A stretch of 32,760 bases of DNA from Planctomycetota bacterium (lineage in GTDB: Bacteria > Planctomycetota > Phycisphaerae > WQYP01): NCBI GenBank assembly GCA_021805985.1, contig JAJZDN010000047.1, positions 1 to 32,760 on the forward strand, written 5' to 3'. The first letter of the stretch is position 1. Each line of letters begins with the position of its first letter. Under the pieces are notes generated by a model. That model was not told the origin of the DNA. It did not search any database and saw nothing but the letters and a program-made list of their open reading frames with translations. Below, one piece after another: positions 27,301-32,760 of the stretch. Made by a program: the position numbers and the translations under genes.

Positions 27301-30300
27301 ACTGGCACCTTGGAGGACGATGCTGCCGCTGCCGCCAATGGTCTGCGTGTTGGTCGTGCCGTCGACGAAGTTGAGAACTGCTCCGGCGTCCACGGTGATG
27401 GTCACCCCGCTGCCGAGCGTCAAGCCATCGGCAATGTTCAGCGTCGTGCCGGAGGCGACGGTCAGATTGGAATCAAGTGCCACACCATCCAGCGTCACGG
27501 AGTAACCGGTCAGATTAACCGTTTGCCCGGAGGTGCCAACTGTCCCACCGATGATGTCACCTCCGTCCATTGTCCATGTGTTCAATGTCGTCGCGGAAAG
27601 GGTGTTGCTTGTATTGGTCAGCTTCCCACTGAAATCAATAGTTCCGCTGCTATTAATCGTTCCGATGTCGGTGGTCGTAAAATTGCCGGCAAGATTAAGC
27701 GTTCCGCCACTGGCGACGGTGATGGTGCCGGTGTTGCTCCAACTATTGCCCGGCTGGCCGATATTGCCGCCCGGCTGCCCAAGTTGTAAAATTGCCTGGT
27801 TGACGTTTACCGTTCCGGTATTGTCAAAGTATACATTGGCGCTGCCGGACGGCAGAAATTCAGCTGCAAAATACGTCTCCGGGATATCAATATTCAGTGT
27901 GCCTGCATTGTTAAACGCCATTGATGAGGGGTCGTTGTAAAGTCCGGGCTGGAACCAATCGTCGCTGGTTATGGTAAATACACCGCCGACCGCGTTATTG
28001 ACCGTCGAGCCATCTTCAAAATACACCCACCATCCCGAAACATCGTTGACTATCCCATAATTCGTCAACGTGGCGTTTATCAAATACTGATCATTGTTCT
28101 CAAGCGTCAGCGTGGCACCTGAGTCAATGGTCATAGCACCGTTTTCCAGCGTCATGTTATAAAGTTGGACATCGCTTCCACTTGCAGCGGTGATCGTGGC
28201 ACCGTTCACGATATCTTCAAGTGCCAACGTGTTGCCGGAGGCCACATTGACGATGCCGGTGCCGGTGATGCTCACTCCAGCGCCGACGGTAACAGATGTT
28301 CCGGAGTTGGCTCCGTTGGCGTTGAGTTGTCCGGCGGCGAGGCTTCCGCTGGCGGCGGCCAAAGTGATGGTTCCGCTGCCGGAGACCGTTTGCGCGTTGC
28401 TGGTGCCGTCGACGAAATTCAGCGTTCCGCCAGCATCCACGGTGATGGTCGCGCCACTACCAAGGGTCAGGCCGTCGGCGATGCTCAGCGTTGTGCCGGC
28501 ACTTACGGTAACGTTGGAATCAAGGGTCGTTGCGTCAAAGGTTACACTGGAGCCTGCCAGATTGACTGTCGTACCGCTGCTGCCGATGGTCCCGCCTGCG
28601 ATCGTGCCCCCCGCCATGATCCAACTGCCAAGCGTGCCAGCGGAAAGGGTACTTGAGGCGTTGTTGAGTTTTCCGCTGACATCAATCGTGCCGCTGCTGT
28701 TGATCGTGCCAATGCCCGCCGTTGTGAAATTGCCACCCAAGTCCAGTAGGCCACCACTGTCGACGGTAATCGTGCCGGAGTTGGACCAACTTCCCGCCCA
28801 GGGCGCAAAATTTGTATTTAGATCGAGTTCGCCGCCAGCCGCCACAGAAATTGTGCCCCCGATTTCATTGACTATGTTCGTAACGCCAACGTCAAGGGTA
28901 CTATTTAATTCGACGGCTATTGTGCCGTAATTTTCAAAGGTCGTCTCTCCGAACGCCAATCCATGACCGTTGATGTTTGGTGCCTCAATGGTGCCGTAGT
29001 TAATTAAAGTGGCTCCGACATTACCGGCAATATACCCAGCGCCACTGATTGTGATGCCGCTGCCCACGGAAACTACGCTTGATGCATTCCAGACGCCCAT
29101 GCCGCTGGCATAAACCGTGCCGCTGGTATAAAATTGAATATTCCCCGTACCGCTAAGTGTTTGGGTATTACTTGTGCCATTAACGAAATGGATCGTCCGG
29201 TACGCGCCGTTGGCAAAGATCGTTGCGTTATTCACCAAAGTCATTCCGTCGGAAATGTCAAGTTCATCACCTGCCTGAATGGTGAGATTACTAGCGACAG
29301 TTACTGCGTCAAACGCATAAGTTGACTGCCAGGGTTGTGCCGCAATCAGGTAGCCGCCCGATGAAGCGGAAATGGCCACATTTGCTAAGTCGCCTGCAAA
29401 GATAGCAGTGTTGCCGGAAGCGGCATGAATGTTGTTCGGCGATCCCGCGGCTCCAAGCCCGGAAATGCTAACCCCGCCTCCAAATGTCACCAACGACCCC
29501 GCGTTGACCCCATTGGCATTAATCTGCCCGGCGGCATAGGAACCGGTGGCAGCGTCGAGAACGATGGCACCACTGCCGGAGACGGTTTGGATGTTACTGG
29601 TGCCGTCAATGAAGTTGAGCACTGCTCCGGCGTCCACGGTGACAGCCGCACCACTGCCCATTGTTAAGCCATCGGCGATGTTCAGCGTTGCGCCAGATTC
29701 GATGGTGAGATTAGAATCAAGCGCTACGCCATCGAGCGTGGCTATCGCTGGATTAATCGCTACCGAATCAATGAACGCAGTGTTGTCGCCGCCGGCGTTG
29801 TCGAGACCCACGATCGTGATGGTGTGTGCCCCTGCGGAAACGTTGAATGCGGGCGTCGTGTATTGCTGATAATTTGTGCCTTGCGGAACAAACGTATAAA
29901 CCGCTTGGCCGTCGATCTGGACTTGCAGGGTCTGGGCATTGAGATTAGCTCCGCCCCGCTGGGCCGCCAGAAGATTCAGCGAGTAAGTCCCGGCGGTGGC
30001 AAAATTGATGCTCTGGCTGATTTGGGTAGAGTAATCAATAAAAGCAACCTGATTACCTTGTGGAGCGTTGGAATTGCCGGATGTATAGCCGCTTCCATTG
30101 GCGGAAATTCCGCTATAGTAATATGGGAAATTCCATCCAGTACCGGAAGGCTCGCGCTGGTAGGCACCCGATGCCAGAACGGGCGTCTCGAAGCCGCTGT
30201 CGGCCAGGGGGATGGGCGCTGGGGCGGTTGGAACGACTTCCAGCCCCACGCCACCGGTAGCGCTGATGGCTCCACCTTGGATGGTACCGCCATTCAGCAG

Positions 30301-32760
30301 CAACGAACCCGTGGTGGTTGGGCTTAAGTTCAGCACATCGGTGGAAGTATTGGCGGTGTTGGCCAAATTAACCGCCGAGCCGTTGATGCTCCATGAAAGG
30401 ATTTGTTGCGTCGCCGTTAAGAATCCGCTGCCAGCTGTGAAACCCGCCCAACCCACTGGGCCGACATAGTTCGCGATATTGACGCTGTAGGTTTGCGTCA
30501 GACTGGTATTAGTAACCGTATCCGTCTCAGTGACGACAAGCGAATTGCTGGACGCGGTATAGCTGACCTGCACATTGATCACATCGCCGGAATGTAAATT
30601 GATATCAGCACTGTTCAGGCTGGTGCCGCCAAAGGGTTGATTTCCATTGAGAAACAAACCGGTTGAATTGTTGGATGGATCGCCCGTATTCGCATTCTGA
30701 TACAGATCAAACTTGACGGCGATACTGTTTTCAATACCGCCATAACCTAAATCTCCTTCCCCGCGACCCAGTGATTGCGGCCCCTGTCCCTGAATGGTAA
30801 ACGTGAAGCCATCAGCATTGGCATTCGTAAGCTGAAAAGAAAAATTGCTGGTGAAATTGGACGCAATGTTTATTGGAGTGTTATCAAATGCGCTGCCAGC
30901 TTCCCATTGCTGACCGTTCGTTAATTCTAACCCGCCCGGGATTAAAGACGTAACACCATTGAGCGTCAACGGCTCTCCCGTATTGTCAATGGTCCCAGTA
31001 AGTTCCACTTGTCCTGCGGTGTAATTCCAATTGGCCACGCCCAGATCGGCTGTAGTGACTAAGCCGCCAATATCCAGCGTGCCGCCCGATATGTTGATGG
31101 TTCCACTGTTAATCCATGGCGAAGTGCCGGAACCCAGCGTCACCGCGCTGCCGGTGTTGACCGTCAGCGTGCCGTCGGAATCCAGTGTGAAGCTGGCACC
31201 GGTAATCGCAAGGTTGCCGCCGTTCGCGGTGGTCAGCGTTCCATCATTCTGGAATGGTGCTGCGATGGTCAGCGCCGGGCCAGCGACATTGGCATCAATG
31301 GTTCCCTGATTAATCAGCAGGCCGTCATATTGATTTACAATATTGCCGGCACCGGCGAAAGTGATCCCAGCGCCGAGGGTGATTGCCCCATAATAAATGT
31401 GGACCGTGGAACCGGACCCCAAGTCGATTTGACCGGAACCACTTATAGCTTGGCCTGTCGTTCCGCCACCATCAAACCAAAGACTACCGCCCGATGCAAT
31501 GGTTACTGTGGCTCCAGCCTGCATCGTCAGACCACCATCAATCCACAACGTCGCGCCGGAGGCGACGGATAAGTTGGCCGCCAATGTCGCGCCGTTGAGA
31601 TACAAATAATTGTTGGCAACATTTACCGTCTGCCCGCTGGCACCAACCGTCCCGCCGATGATGGTACCATAGTCCATGGTCCATGAATTCAGCAGCACAA
31701 CTGAAACGGTCTGACCGGTGTTGGTCAGCGTGCCGCTGAAATCAATGGTTCCACCGCTATTGTTGATCGTCCCCAGATCGCCTTGTGTAAAGTAACCGCC
31801 AAGATGAAGTGTACCGCCGCTGGCGATGTTAATCGTGCCGGAAGCGTTGGTCCAAGAGGAAGAAGTGGAATTATAATAGTGGTTACTCAAATACAACGCT
31901 GCGCCGGAGGCGACGTTGAATGTTCCGTCATTGACGCCCTGAACATCCGATCCACCAGTGAAATAATTATAATAATCCTCAAGGTAGACATAGCCGCCAT
32001 TGATGGTTACCGCACCCTGAAGCGTGGCACCCTCCAAGTACAAGCCGGAACTACCGGAAATTATAATGGTATCGCCGGTTGCTCCGACGTTTCCACCAAT
32101 GACCGCGCCCCAGTCCATTGTCCATCCGTTCAGCAGCGCCGCGGAAAGATTGCCGCCGGTATTTGTCAATGCGCCGCTGAAATCAATGGTTCCACCGCTA
32201 TTGTTGATCGTCCCCAAGTCGCTCTGAGTGAAATCGCCACCAAGGTTAAGAGTGCCGCCGCCAGCGATGTTAATCGTGCCGGTGGCATTGGTCCAGGATG
32301 ACGTGAGGTTGTAATAGTCGTTACGTAGGTTTAATGTGGCACCCGAAGCAATGTTGATGGTTCCGTCGTTGACACCTACAACATCCGATCCCCCGCTGTA
32401 GTAATTGTAGTAGTCCTCCAGCGACACCGTACCGCTATTGATGTTCACCGTCCCGTCCACGGTTACACCTTCCAGCGTCAGGTTGGATTCCCCAGAGTAT
32501 TGTGGCGCTGAGACTGCCAGCGTTATGACCTGCCCGCTTATGCCAACGGTCCCCTCGATGACGGCACCTCCGCCCATGCTCCAAGAGTTTAGCAGTGTCT
32601 CAGAAAGCGTCTGTCCCGTATTCGTCAGCGTGCCACTGAAATCAATTGTTCCACCGACGTTGCTGATCACGCCCAAGTCACTCTGGGTGAAGTCACCGCC
32701 AAGCTTCAAGATTCCGCCGCTGGCGATGTCAATCGTGCCGGAAGCGTTGGTCCAAGAGGA
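15349..32760 (-). CDS. Giant multidomain surface/secreted protein with lectin-like and hydrolase domains (5' end outside window)
   Basis: An uninterrupted frame of at least 5803 residues runs to the window edge with no true start. Order from the N-terminal side: beta-helix adhesin-type repeats (32760 to ~22400; units like ASGTTLNIADGLTLGSGA and DFSGTLTNT); an L-type-lectin-like insert (~30950-30380; ADGFTFTIQGQG, ENSIAVKFD); a jelly-roll domain (~30215-29750; DSGFETPVL); laminin-G/DUF1349-like domains (~26170-25690 and ~22355-21890); two PKD domains (~21865-21340; WGDGT twice); six FN3 domains (~21335-19600); cadherin/Ig-like repeats (~19595-18540); an EF-hand-like DTNNNGQITAADE; an alpha/beta-hydrolase (~17345-16330); and the module (~16345-15349). 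The hydrolase shows VFVHGIN, AHSYGG (Ser codon 16993-16995), NDSIVP (Asp 16462-16464) and DHIN (His 16393-16395). No autotransporter barrel, LPXTG or PEP-CTERM end is present. It likely binds glycans and hydrolyses an ester (inference). Confidence 0.9.
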   Translation of the reverse strand, partial: SSWTNASGTIDIASGGILKLGGDFTQSDLGVISNVGGTIDFSGTLTNTGQTLSETLLNSWSMGGGAVIEGTVGISGQVITLAVSAPQYSGESNLTLEGVTVDGTVNINSGTVSLEDYYNYYSGGSDVVGVNDGTINIASGATLNLRNDYYNLTSSWTNATGTINIAGGGTLNLGGDFTQSDLGTINNSGGTIDFSGALTNTGGNLSAALLNGWTMDWGAVIGGNVGATGDTIIISGSSGLYLEGATLQGAVTINGGYVYLEDYYNYFTGGSDVQGVNDGTFNVASGAALYLSNHYYNSTSSSWTNASGTINIASGGTLHLGGYFTQGDLGTINNSGGTIDFSGTLTNTGQTVSVVLLNSWTMDYGTIIGGTVGASGQTVNVANNYLYLNGATLAANLSVASGATLWIDGGLTMQAGATVTIASGGSLWFDGGGTTGQAISGSGQIDLGSGSTVHIYYGAITLGAGITFAGAGNIVNQYDGLLINQGTIDANVAGPALTIAAPFQNDGTLTTANGGNLAITGASFTLDSDGTLTVNTGSAVTLGSGTSPWINSGTINISGGTLDIGGLVTTADLGVANWNYTAGQVELTGTIDNTGEPLTLNGVTSLIPGGLELTNGQQWEAGSAFDNTPINIASNFTSNFSFQLTNANADGFTFTIQGQGPQSLGRGEGDLGYGGIENSIAVKFDLYQNANTGDPSNNSTGLFLNGNQPFGGTSLNSADINLHSGDVINVQVSYTASSNSLVVTETDTVTNTSLTQTYSVNIANYVGPVGWAGFTAGSGFLTATQQILSWSINGSAVNLANTANTSTDVLNLSPTTTGSLLLNGGTIQGGAISATGGVGLEVVPTAPAPIPLADSGFETPVLASGAYQREPSGTGWNFPYYYSGISANGSGYTSGNSNAPQGNQVAFIDYSTQISQSINFATAGTYSLNLLAAQRGGANLNAQTLQVQIDGQAVYTFVPQGTNYQQYTTPAFNVSAGAHTITIVGLDNAGGDNTAFIDSVAINPAIATLDGVALDSNLTIESGATLNIADGLTMGSGAAVTVDAGAVLNFIDGTSNIQTVSGSGAIVLDAATGSYAAGQINANGVNAGSLVTFGGGVSISGLGAAGSPNNIHAASGNTAIFAGDLANVAISASSGGYLIAAQPWQSTYAFDAVTVASNLTIQAGDELDISDGMTLVNNATIFANGAYRTIHFVNGTSNTQTLSGTGNIQFYTSGTVYASGMGVWNASSVVSVGSGITISGAGYIAGNVGATLINYGTIEAPNINGHGLAFGETTFENYGTIAVELNSTLDVGVTNIVNEIGGTISVAAGGELDLNTNFAPWAGSWSNSGTITVDSGGLLDLGGNFTTAGIGTINSSGTIDVSGKLNNASSTLSAGTLGSWIMAGGTIAGGTIGSSGTTVNLAGSSVTFDATTLDSNVTVSAGTTLSIADGLTLGSGATITVDAGGTLNFVDGTSNAQTVSGSGTITLAAASGSLAAGQLNANGANSGTSVTVGAGVSITGTGIVNVASGNTLALEDIVNGATITAASGSDVQLYNMTLENGAMTIDSGATLTLENNDQYLINATLTNYGIVNDVSGWWVYFEDGSTVNNAVGGVFTITSDDWFQPGLYNDPSSMAFNNAGTLNIDIPETYFAAEFLPSGSANVYFDNTGTVNVNQAILQLGQPGGNIGQPGNSWSNTGTITVASGGTLNLAGNFTTTDIGTINSSGTIDFSGKLTNTSNTLSATTLNTWTMDGGDIIGGTVGTSGQTVNLTGYSVTLDGVALDSNLTVASGTTLNIADGLTLGSGVTITVDAGAVLNFVDGTTNTQTIGGSGSIVLQGASGSYAPAQVAVDGAAAGSSVTFNNGVSIQGRSEIAVLDVAAHNTLIFDDTISQLTLSVASGGYLQTGGQSTIGTLDTVTLASSPTLLGPSDVDVTNSLGLLNGAMLTVDAGSTVNFVDGSSNSQSVYGIGSITLGAASGSYAAGQINVDGTVAGSSVTFNNGNNITGPGGVTVASGNTVIFDDSVTNALIFAASGGNLQTNGTSSTPAIFDSVTLGTNSNLNVASGATLDIADGLTLGSGASITVDAGANLNFIDGTSNIQTVSGNGTIMLDAAIGSYAAAQLIANGTSLESSVTFANGVNITGGNIAVSTGNTLSLDNYVASAGISVAGGATLDLPGGWSVASDTITIYSGGTMNLGGVVYGDQDIGTPGIARAAVYSPGSGNWSVSGTGSGIGGTSDQFNYQSQSWTGDGTIIANISSMSSINTGAQAGVMFSGSADPGAMFAGVFITGGGDAEFQWRTADGSTAQTVQIGSISAPRWIKLVRAGNSFSAYYSSNGLSWTQISSSQTVSMGSTAVAGMAAASGDNTTSNSAIFNNVELYSATEIWNAATISTATVIASGTLVYVENGLTFTNNAALTLDAGAQLDFIDPTGTFSSQTVGDSGSSGSSGSSIILDAASGGYAAGQINIDGTTNNSQVTFQVNITGQVPAGTIPGAITVATGNTLVLDDTTDGVTMNASGGVVDVAGGTTTTIDNNAGITSSGTGQIQLTGGQLSIDSSQTVGALNITGGKLTLDAKLSVNSLNFNSGVIESGGTGSLLSLTGTDNWNGGTLDVATTVTAGATLNITASTGYLYLGGLGGGVTLSTSGGSTGGVINLTSPTYNVLMYSGDEINNAGTFDITGGAGFQLQNTGSATFNNSGQLEKTAGTGTATFNSGVLLDNVVDSTQAGTVTVDTGTLQIAGGGYNANTGTGSDAAFTADGGYLQFSGGTFTLHADTTMNSVSSSNLQQIEFDGATITVDAGDTLSVKNLNFSSGALNGPGSVSLTGTSNTWSGGTDYAALTVNAGAVLDTAGNVTAGGALNNSGGTVEATTGTLQIADGGVDSGTFGAAGGVIDFSGGISTLDAGTALQASGTSAIELTGGTLTFNAAIIANNLTMTGGTLTGNASGALTLTDIGNWSGGTISVPVIVDAGTTLNIAGNDTLSSTTLTNDGGAINLSGTLNNSGSTLLDTSTAGSWNVNNETVTGGTIDGSNGPVALSGSSQTSLTLSNVTLAGTVNIDGGMNVYFPGSNGLYLQTGAVLNQGVSSLYLFTSSGGAAPLAVLPGSSGGFTLTNTTSGLLSAASYSGGTATLTGGLLISGDGIIASDLGNIDSAATIDLNGLVVVEATSNQSSPLFNNIGTIEGTGQFDVANNGVGTAVNSGTIIGNVSGQMLEVLASTMSSTGSLAASGGGYLNADIRTLTLLSGGSVTIGSASALALGQAGGTVTNAGAIANDGGLLNLVDNGNLATLDISNWTNNGYGTTTVSGTLNDSGLGFSVAAGTTGPVTIAPSAALNIGGNLAIGNSETLTIEAGGMLSFDSSPGISQDVSGAGSLILNAGDVYAIAGQVNATGAVGSTVTFSNGVSVSGAGYISANPGNTIIFDNTISGVKLGSTGGYLQVGGTSSSPTVFSGVTLDSNLTLNTNSVLDVENGLAEAAGVAIAQQTASQMDLLSGAGLTNSAIQPLASSSGTVTAQILGFTGANSQLAGGVAFVDSTNSGAAMALVMVSNSGDLTFQWIASDGATEQSAPVVTGVTLPVQVRLVRWGDTVSAYYSYSTGDSGWAQIGTSENVMFSNATILAGLTMSDPAGASTDGVVIGAQSLSVTIPASLPQISGSLTPPALENQPYMLNLSTNNFSAMTGWKINWGDGTTADTLSGSVTSDTHFYPDGTANYTITITAQTASGSIAAAPIVAQVVDAVPQPVISGTSTVSEGQAYTLALSPTTADGDSVTSWSINWGDGTPIQNITGSPASINHTFAAGVPEPTITAFATDDDGTGSATQAVAVIPAGATNLAVTGVTATSATLTWTNNSYVAEAMIIEDSTDGGATYAAVLYASGNASSATVTNLLPNQTYTFQIIAANGSAESAAAPSDTASATTLVASPANFTTIAVSATEIGLSWTASAGATGYTVEQSTDDITWTSLTPTALAATATGYNDTSVTGTGPYYYQVIANGPSNNNSTASAAGPIYTLDGSALNPHATFVSGSEIDLAWTDPSNSTYGFNIQDSTNGGTSWSNVTSTPLTPGFTSFAWNPTSPFTPGTTYDLRVQILNGGGGYTNSGTVGVTIPAIPASVTGLTATAVSSTQINLSWNDTTSDETGFVVQQQSFNGTWVPLAALSASTTSYDDTGLSAGESYGYQVAAVNSSGNSGFTAVSASTPANAAPAAPTSVDATQSSPTEIDLNWVAGSGGNPATSFVIQREDVTSSGSWQTIQTVSAGAYSYQDTAVAAGDVYQYQVAAANTAGSSAYVAATFSDGTTSSAGYVNPSMQPPLAPTGLAVIGATVQGIGLVWSDPSVYNASLILNYETPTGTYNSVSSLQSGQASFEFTPQTIGSGSYLQPGTYRFQLQGTNSSGKSADSSWISATVTAPAPTAPNLAFSPNNDQQYKINLLSDASVPLPNDGSEANAQISIASYSQPQHGKLAKGSSSGTYTYTASSGFYGTDSFTYTVQYTPQGGAAVTSEQGTVTLQVANQIPEAESNVQNFPQSGGTISGTLGAYDQNGNPLTYRLLAQPAFGSVTVDPTTGAYTYSFTPLASGGSLPNASFTFDVTDHLAGTSASNVLETSNIASVNFVGGQQKNGDGDGDPTDSNDIDGSEGTTFTPNEFPVAPPAVAPSAPLAPTFPDTFSVQQGTTLTVAASNSPLTQPPAYEINVPAGQTAPTISFGQIIDQTPKHGTFTPNSDGSFTYTPTDKNFVGTDYVTYTLKDPNGTQSNYATIFFNVTKPTVDLLMDTNNNGQITAADESGKASGTGKVIIADTLDVNGNNIPGYADGISTIAAGAGDSLPEGTFAPLQLSALGIADPSSAYVEFNYSAADPASVTQTSPSSGSIDTYSPGSGGYLRIWNADSTTPRNSASILSGGNFIPDNTAIPLSDILKGSSSLTDLYVEGVNPSDPNPVTITVKIDPTGDFASGDNTISDKVNVTVASLQLVYTDVTGISHANPTKAFTTNMDQNRIAPNLQPGGIAADWQNGVDDGSLLLVRAVGSQALENLIHQGNLTLDFGQLFPHIGTGIYSLQSDGSNGELLPLSTWQSNLTADTALKGVQTNTNPAQGSTRWEGTAAGGAALDVLGTQFYEPPAEFLPQGESSNAFFRQIHVGVSLNYSNTTLPPLYAGAKPGALMLTRPPVVFVHGINSDPYSAWQGPGGMAQTLQGQKYIITPFSFADHSGAANDYGSGPLTSDWQSVQNAVEATIEDFRYGLVNNSIYNPDIPSGNPTLVPTGLAEGTLIAVQKVDVVAHSYGGLLTRWYMEQATNSSGGKLFEDFRNIRSLVEIGTPNLGSPLANMIDAIYSNPTIGNAQINSGLLGTLGGHTEKNVLTWMQSQGYLATSPNGANPYPFFEDAAINSPLLAQLNALAAVFSNGVSYAAVYGTHTELQKFEGPVPFTELPIFGDIQPLGPNGGSYFPWIQQLDGANNDSIVPTYSAMLPDTAYDYGVNMDHINLESDPQVEAQVLAWLDNPNLPLGSTQRQDIQPSNGTQNQAFVVSNSDQNAYNGGKIGSNGEVTGAGLNPSAIVGVQLDGIDYNTATWNLSVTTGPNAGAGVKKPILTGMATKSQLVNGLTISLVSPENEHGGYVGPLDTLDSVAVTYGEAGVLVNPTAWAAAGPGDYVPFEISALEMGRSVAPGITGPSLNGVQADSATQAAMVEYSLGGILSPDTQVNLPTYTPTAPVVISDNPTGQIQLQLNGAFQVTDATSGSSPTSYSVKIYDSNSHLLWEDDVSAAAEPLGVWNGLALTYSLAAILNHDSNGNIIGVDGSYAGPLNIFQNFWQAGVTSDSGYNSGTVEVQ
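25469..25498. repeat. 9-bp tandem repeat encoding Gly-Ser-Ser
   Basis: CTGCTGCCG is repeated about three times, giving a GSSGSSGSS linker on the minus strand within the beta-helix region. Such a microsatellite can change length without breaking the frame. Confidence 0.75.
31741..32760. repeat. Long tandem DNA repeats in the giant gene (about 440-460 bp period)
   Basis: Near-identical blocks start at 31741, 32182 and 32641 (each ATCAAT-GTTCCACCG), spaced 441 and 459 bp, i.e. 147 and 153 codons. Each encodes one adhesin unit (SWTNASGTINIASGGTL, NLGGDFTQSDLGTI, DFSGTLTNTGQ, WTMD, GGTVG). The repeat continues past the window edge. Confidence 0.85.

Noticed and set aside
22600-30500. Many plus-strand frames of 60-313 codons opposite the giant gene
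   Set aside because: They are antisense by-products of the biased codon use in repeats. They are rich in Pro, Ala, Val and Ser without recognisable domains.
15349-32709. Start of the giant gene at 32709
   Set aside because: That codon is TTG inside a repeat unit (GGILKLGGDF). The frame and repeat continue unbroken to 32760, so the true start is outside the window.
15349-32760. Classical type V autotransporter or CdiA
   Set aside because: The C-terminus has no beta-barrel, no VENN motif was seen, and no CdiB-like gene is in the window. Only the locus layout resembles CDI.

Overview
The window reads as a bacterial chromosome segment. It is most likely from the Planctomycetota or a related PVC-group lineage. 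That placement is inferred from an anaerobic sulfatase maturase, a giant multidomain surface-type protein, small unknown membrane proteins, and transposases of a style I associate with planctomycetes. No rRNA, tRNA or CRISPR array was seen.

Layout. Positions 1-208 hold the start of ssb on the minus strand. It is followed by about 590 bp without a convincing gene, but with inverted repeats. On the plus strand come a SapC-family gene (803-1540) and an anaerobic sulfatase-maturating enzyme (1762-3030). A DDE (rve-type) transposase begins at 3141. It is split after residue 310, immediately before its catalytic-Glu motif, by a ~3.4 kb serine-recombinase element (about 4072-7470). Joining 4070 to 7474 restores a 410-residue reading frame. 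The element carries, on the minus strand, a DUF5372-like gene, a helix-turn-helix gene, a 104-codon reading frame with no start codon that a -1 frameshift at A_AAA_AAG would reach, and the recombinase. The last two overlap by ATGA.

The rest (about 7850-32760) is one minus-strand block. Its head is a gene of at least 5803 codons, open at the window edge. The encoded protein has beta-helix adhesin-type repeats, an L-type-lectin-like domain, a jelly-roll domain, two laminin-G/DUF1349-like domains, two PKD domains, six fibronectin-III domains, cadherin/Ig-like domains, an EF-hand-like loop, an alpha/beta-hydrolase with a visible Ser-Asp-His triad, and a C-terminal module of about 330 residues.

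After the giant gene the C-terminal module recurs as separate short genes, alternating with genes for small polytopic membrane proteins. Each pair is joined by TGATG or ATGA overlaps or gaps of 11-14 nt. The order is giant - membrane A - module B - membrane B - module C - membrane C - module D (broken by an IS66 element) - fused remnant - membrane E - module E (truncated). The layout resembles polymorphic-toxin loci, where a giant effector with a C-terminal domain and cognate small gene is followed by orphan pairs. The toxin/immunity reading is only a hypothesis, because the modules stay similar to each other along most of their length.

The IS66 element (9214-12122) is complete, with tnpA, tnpB and tnpC, 23-bp terminal inverted repeats and a perfect 8-bp target duplication. 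Removing it restores module D. The locus is therefore a duplicated cassette array that mobile elements have eroded from its distal end.
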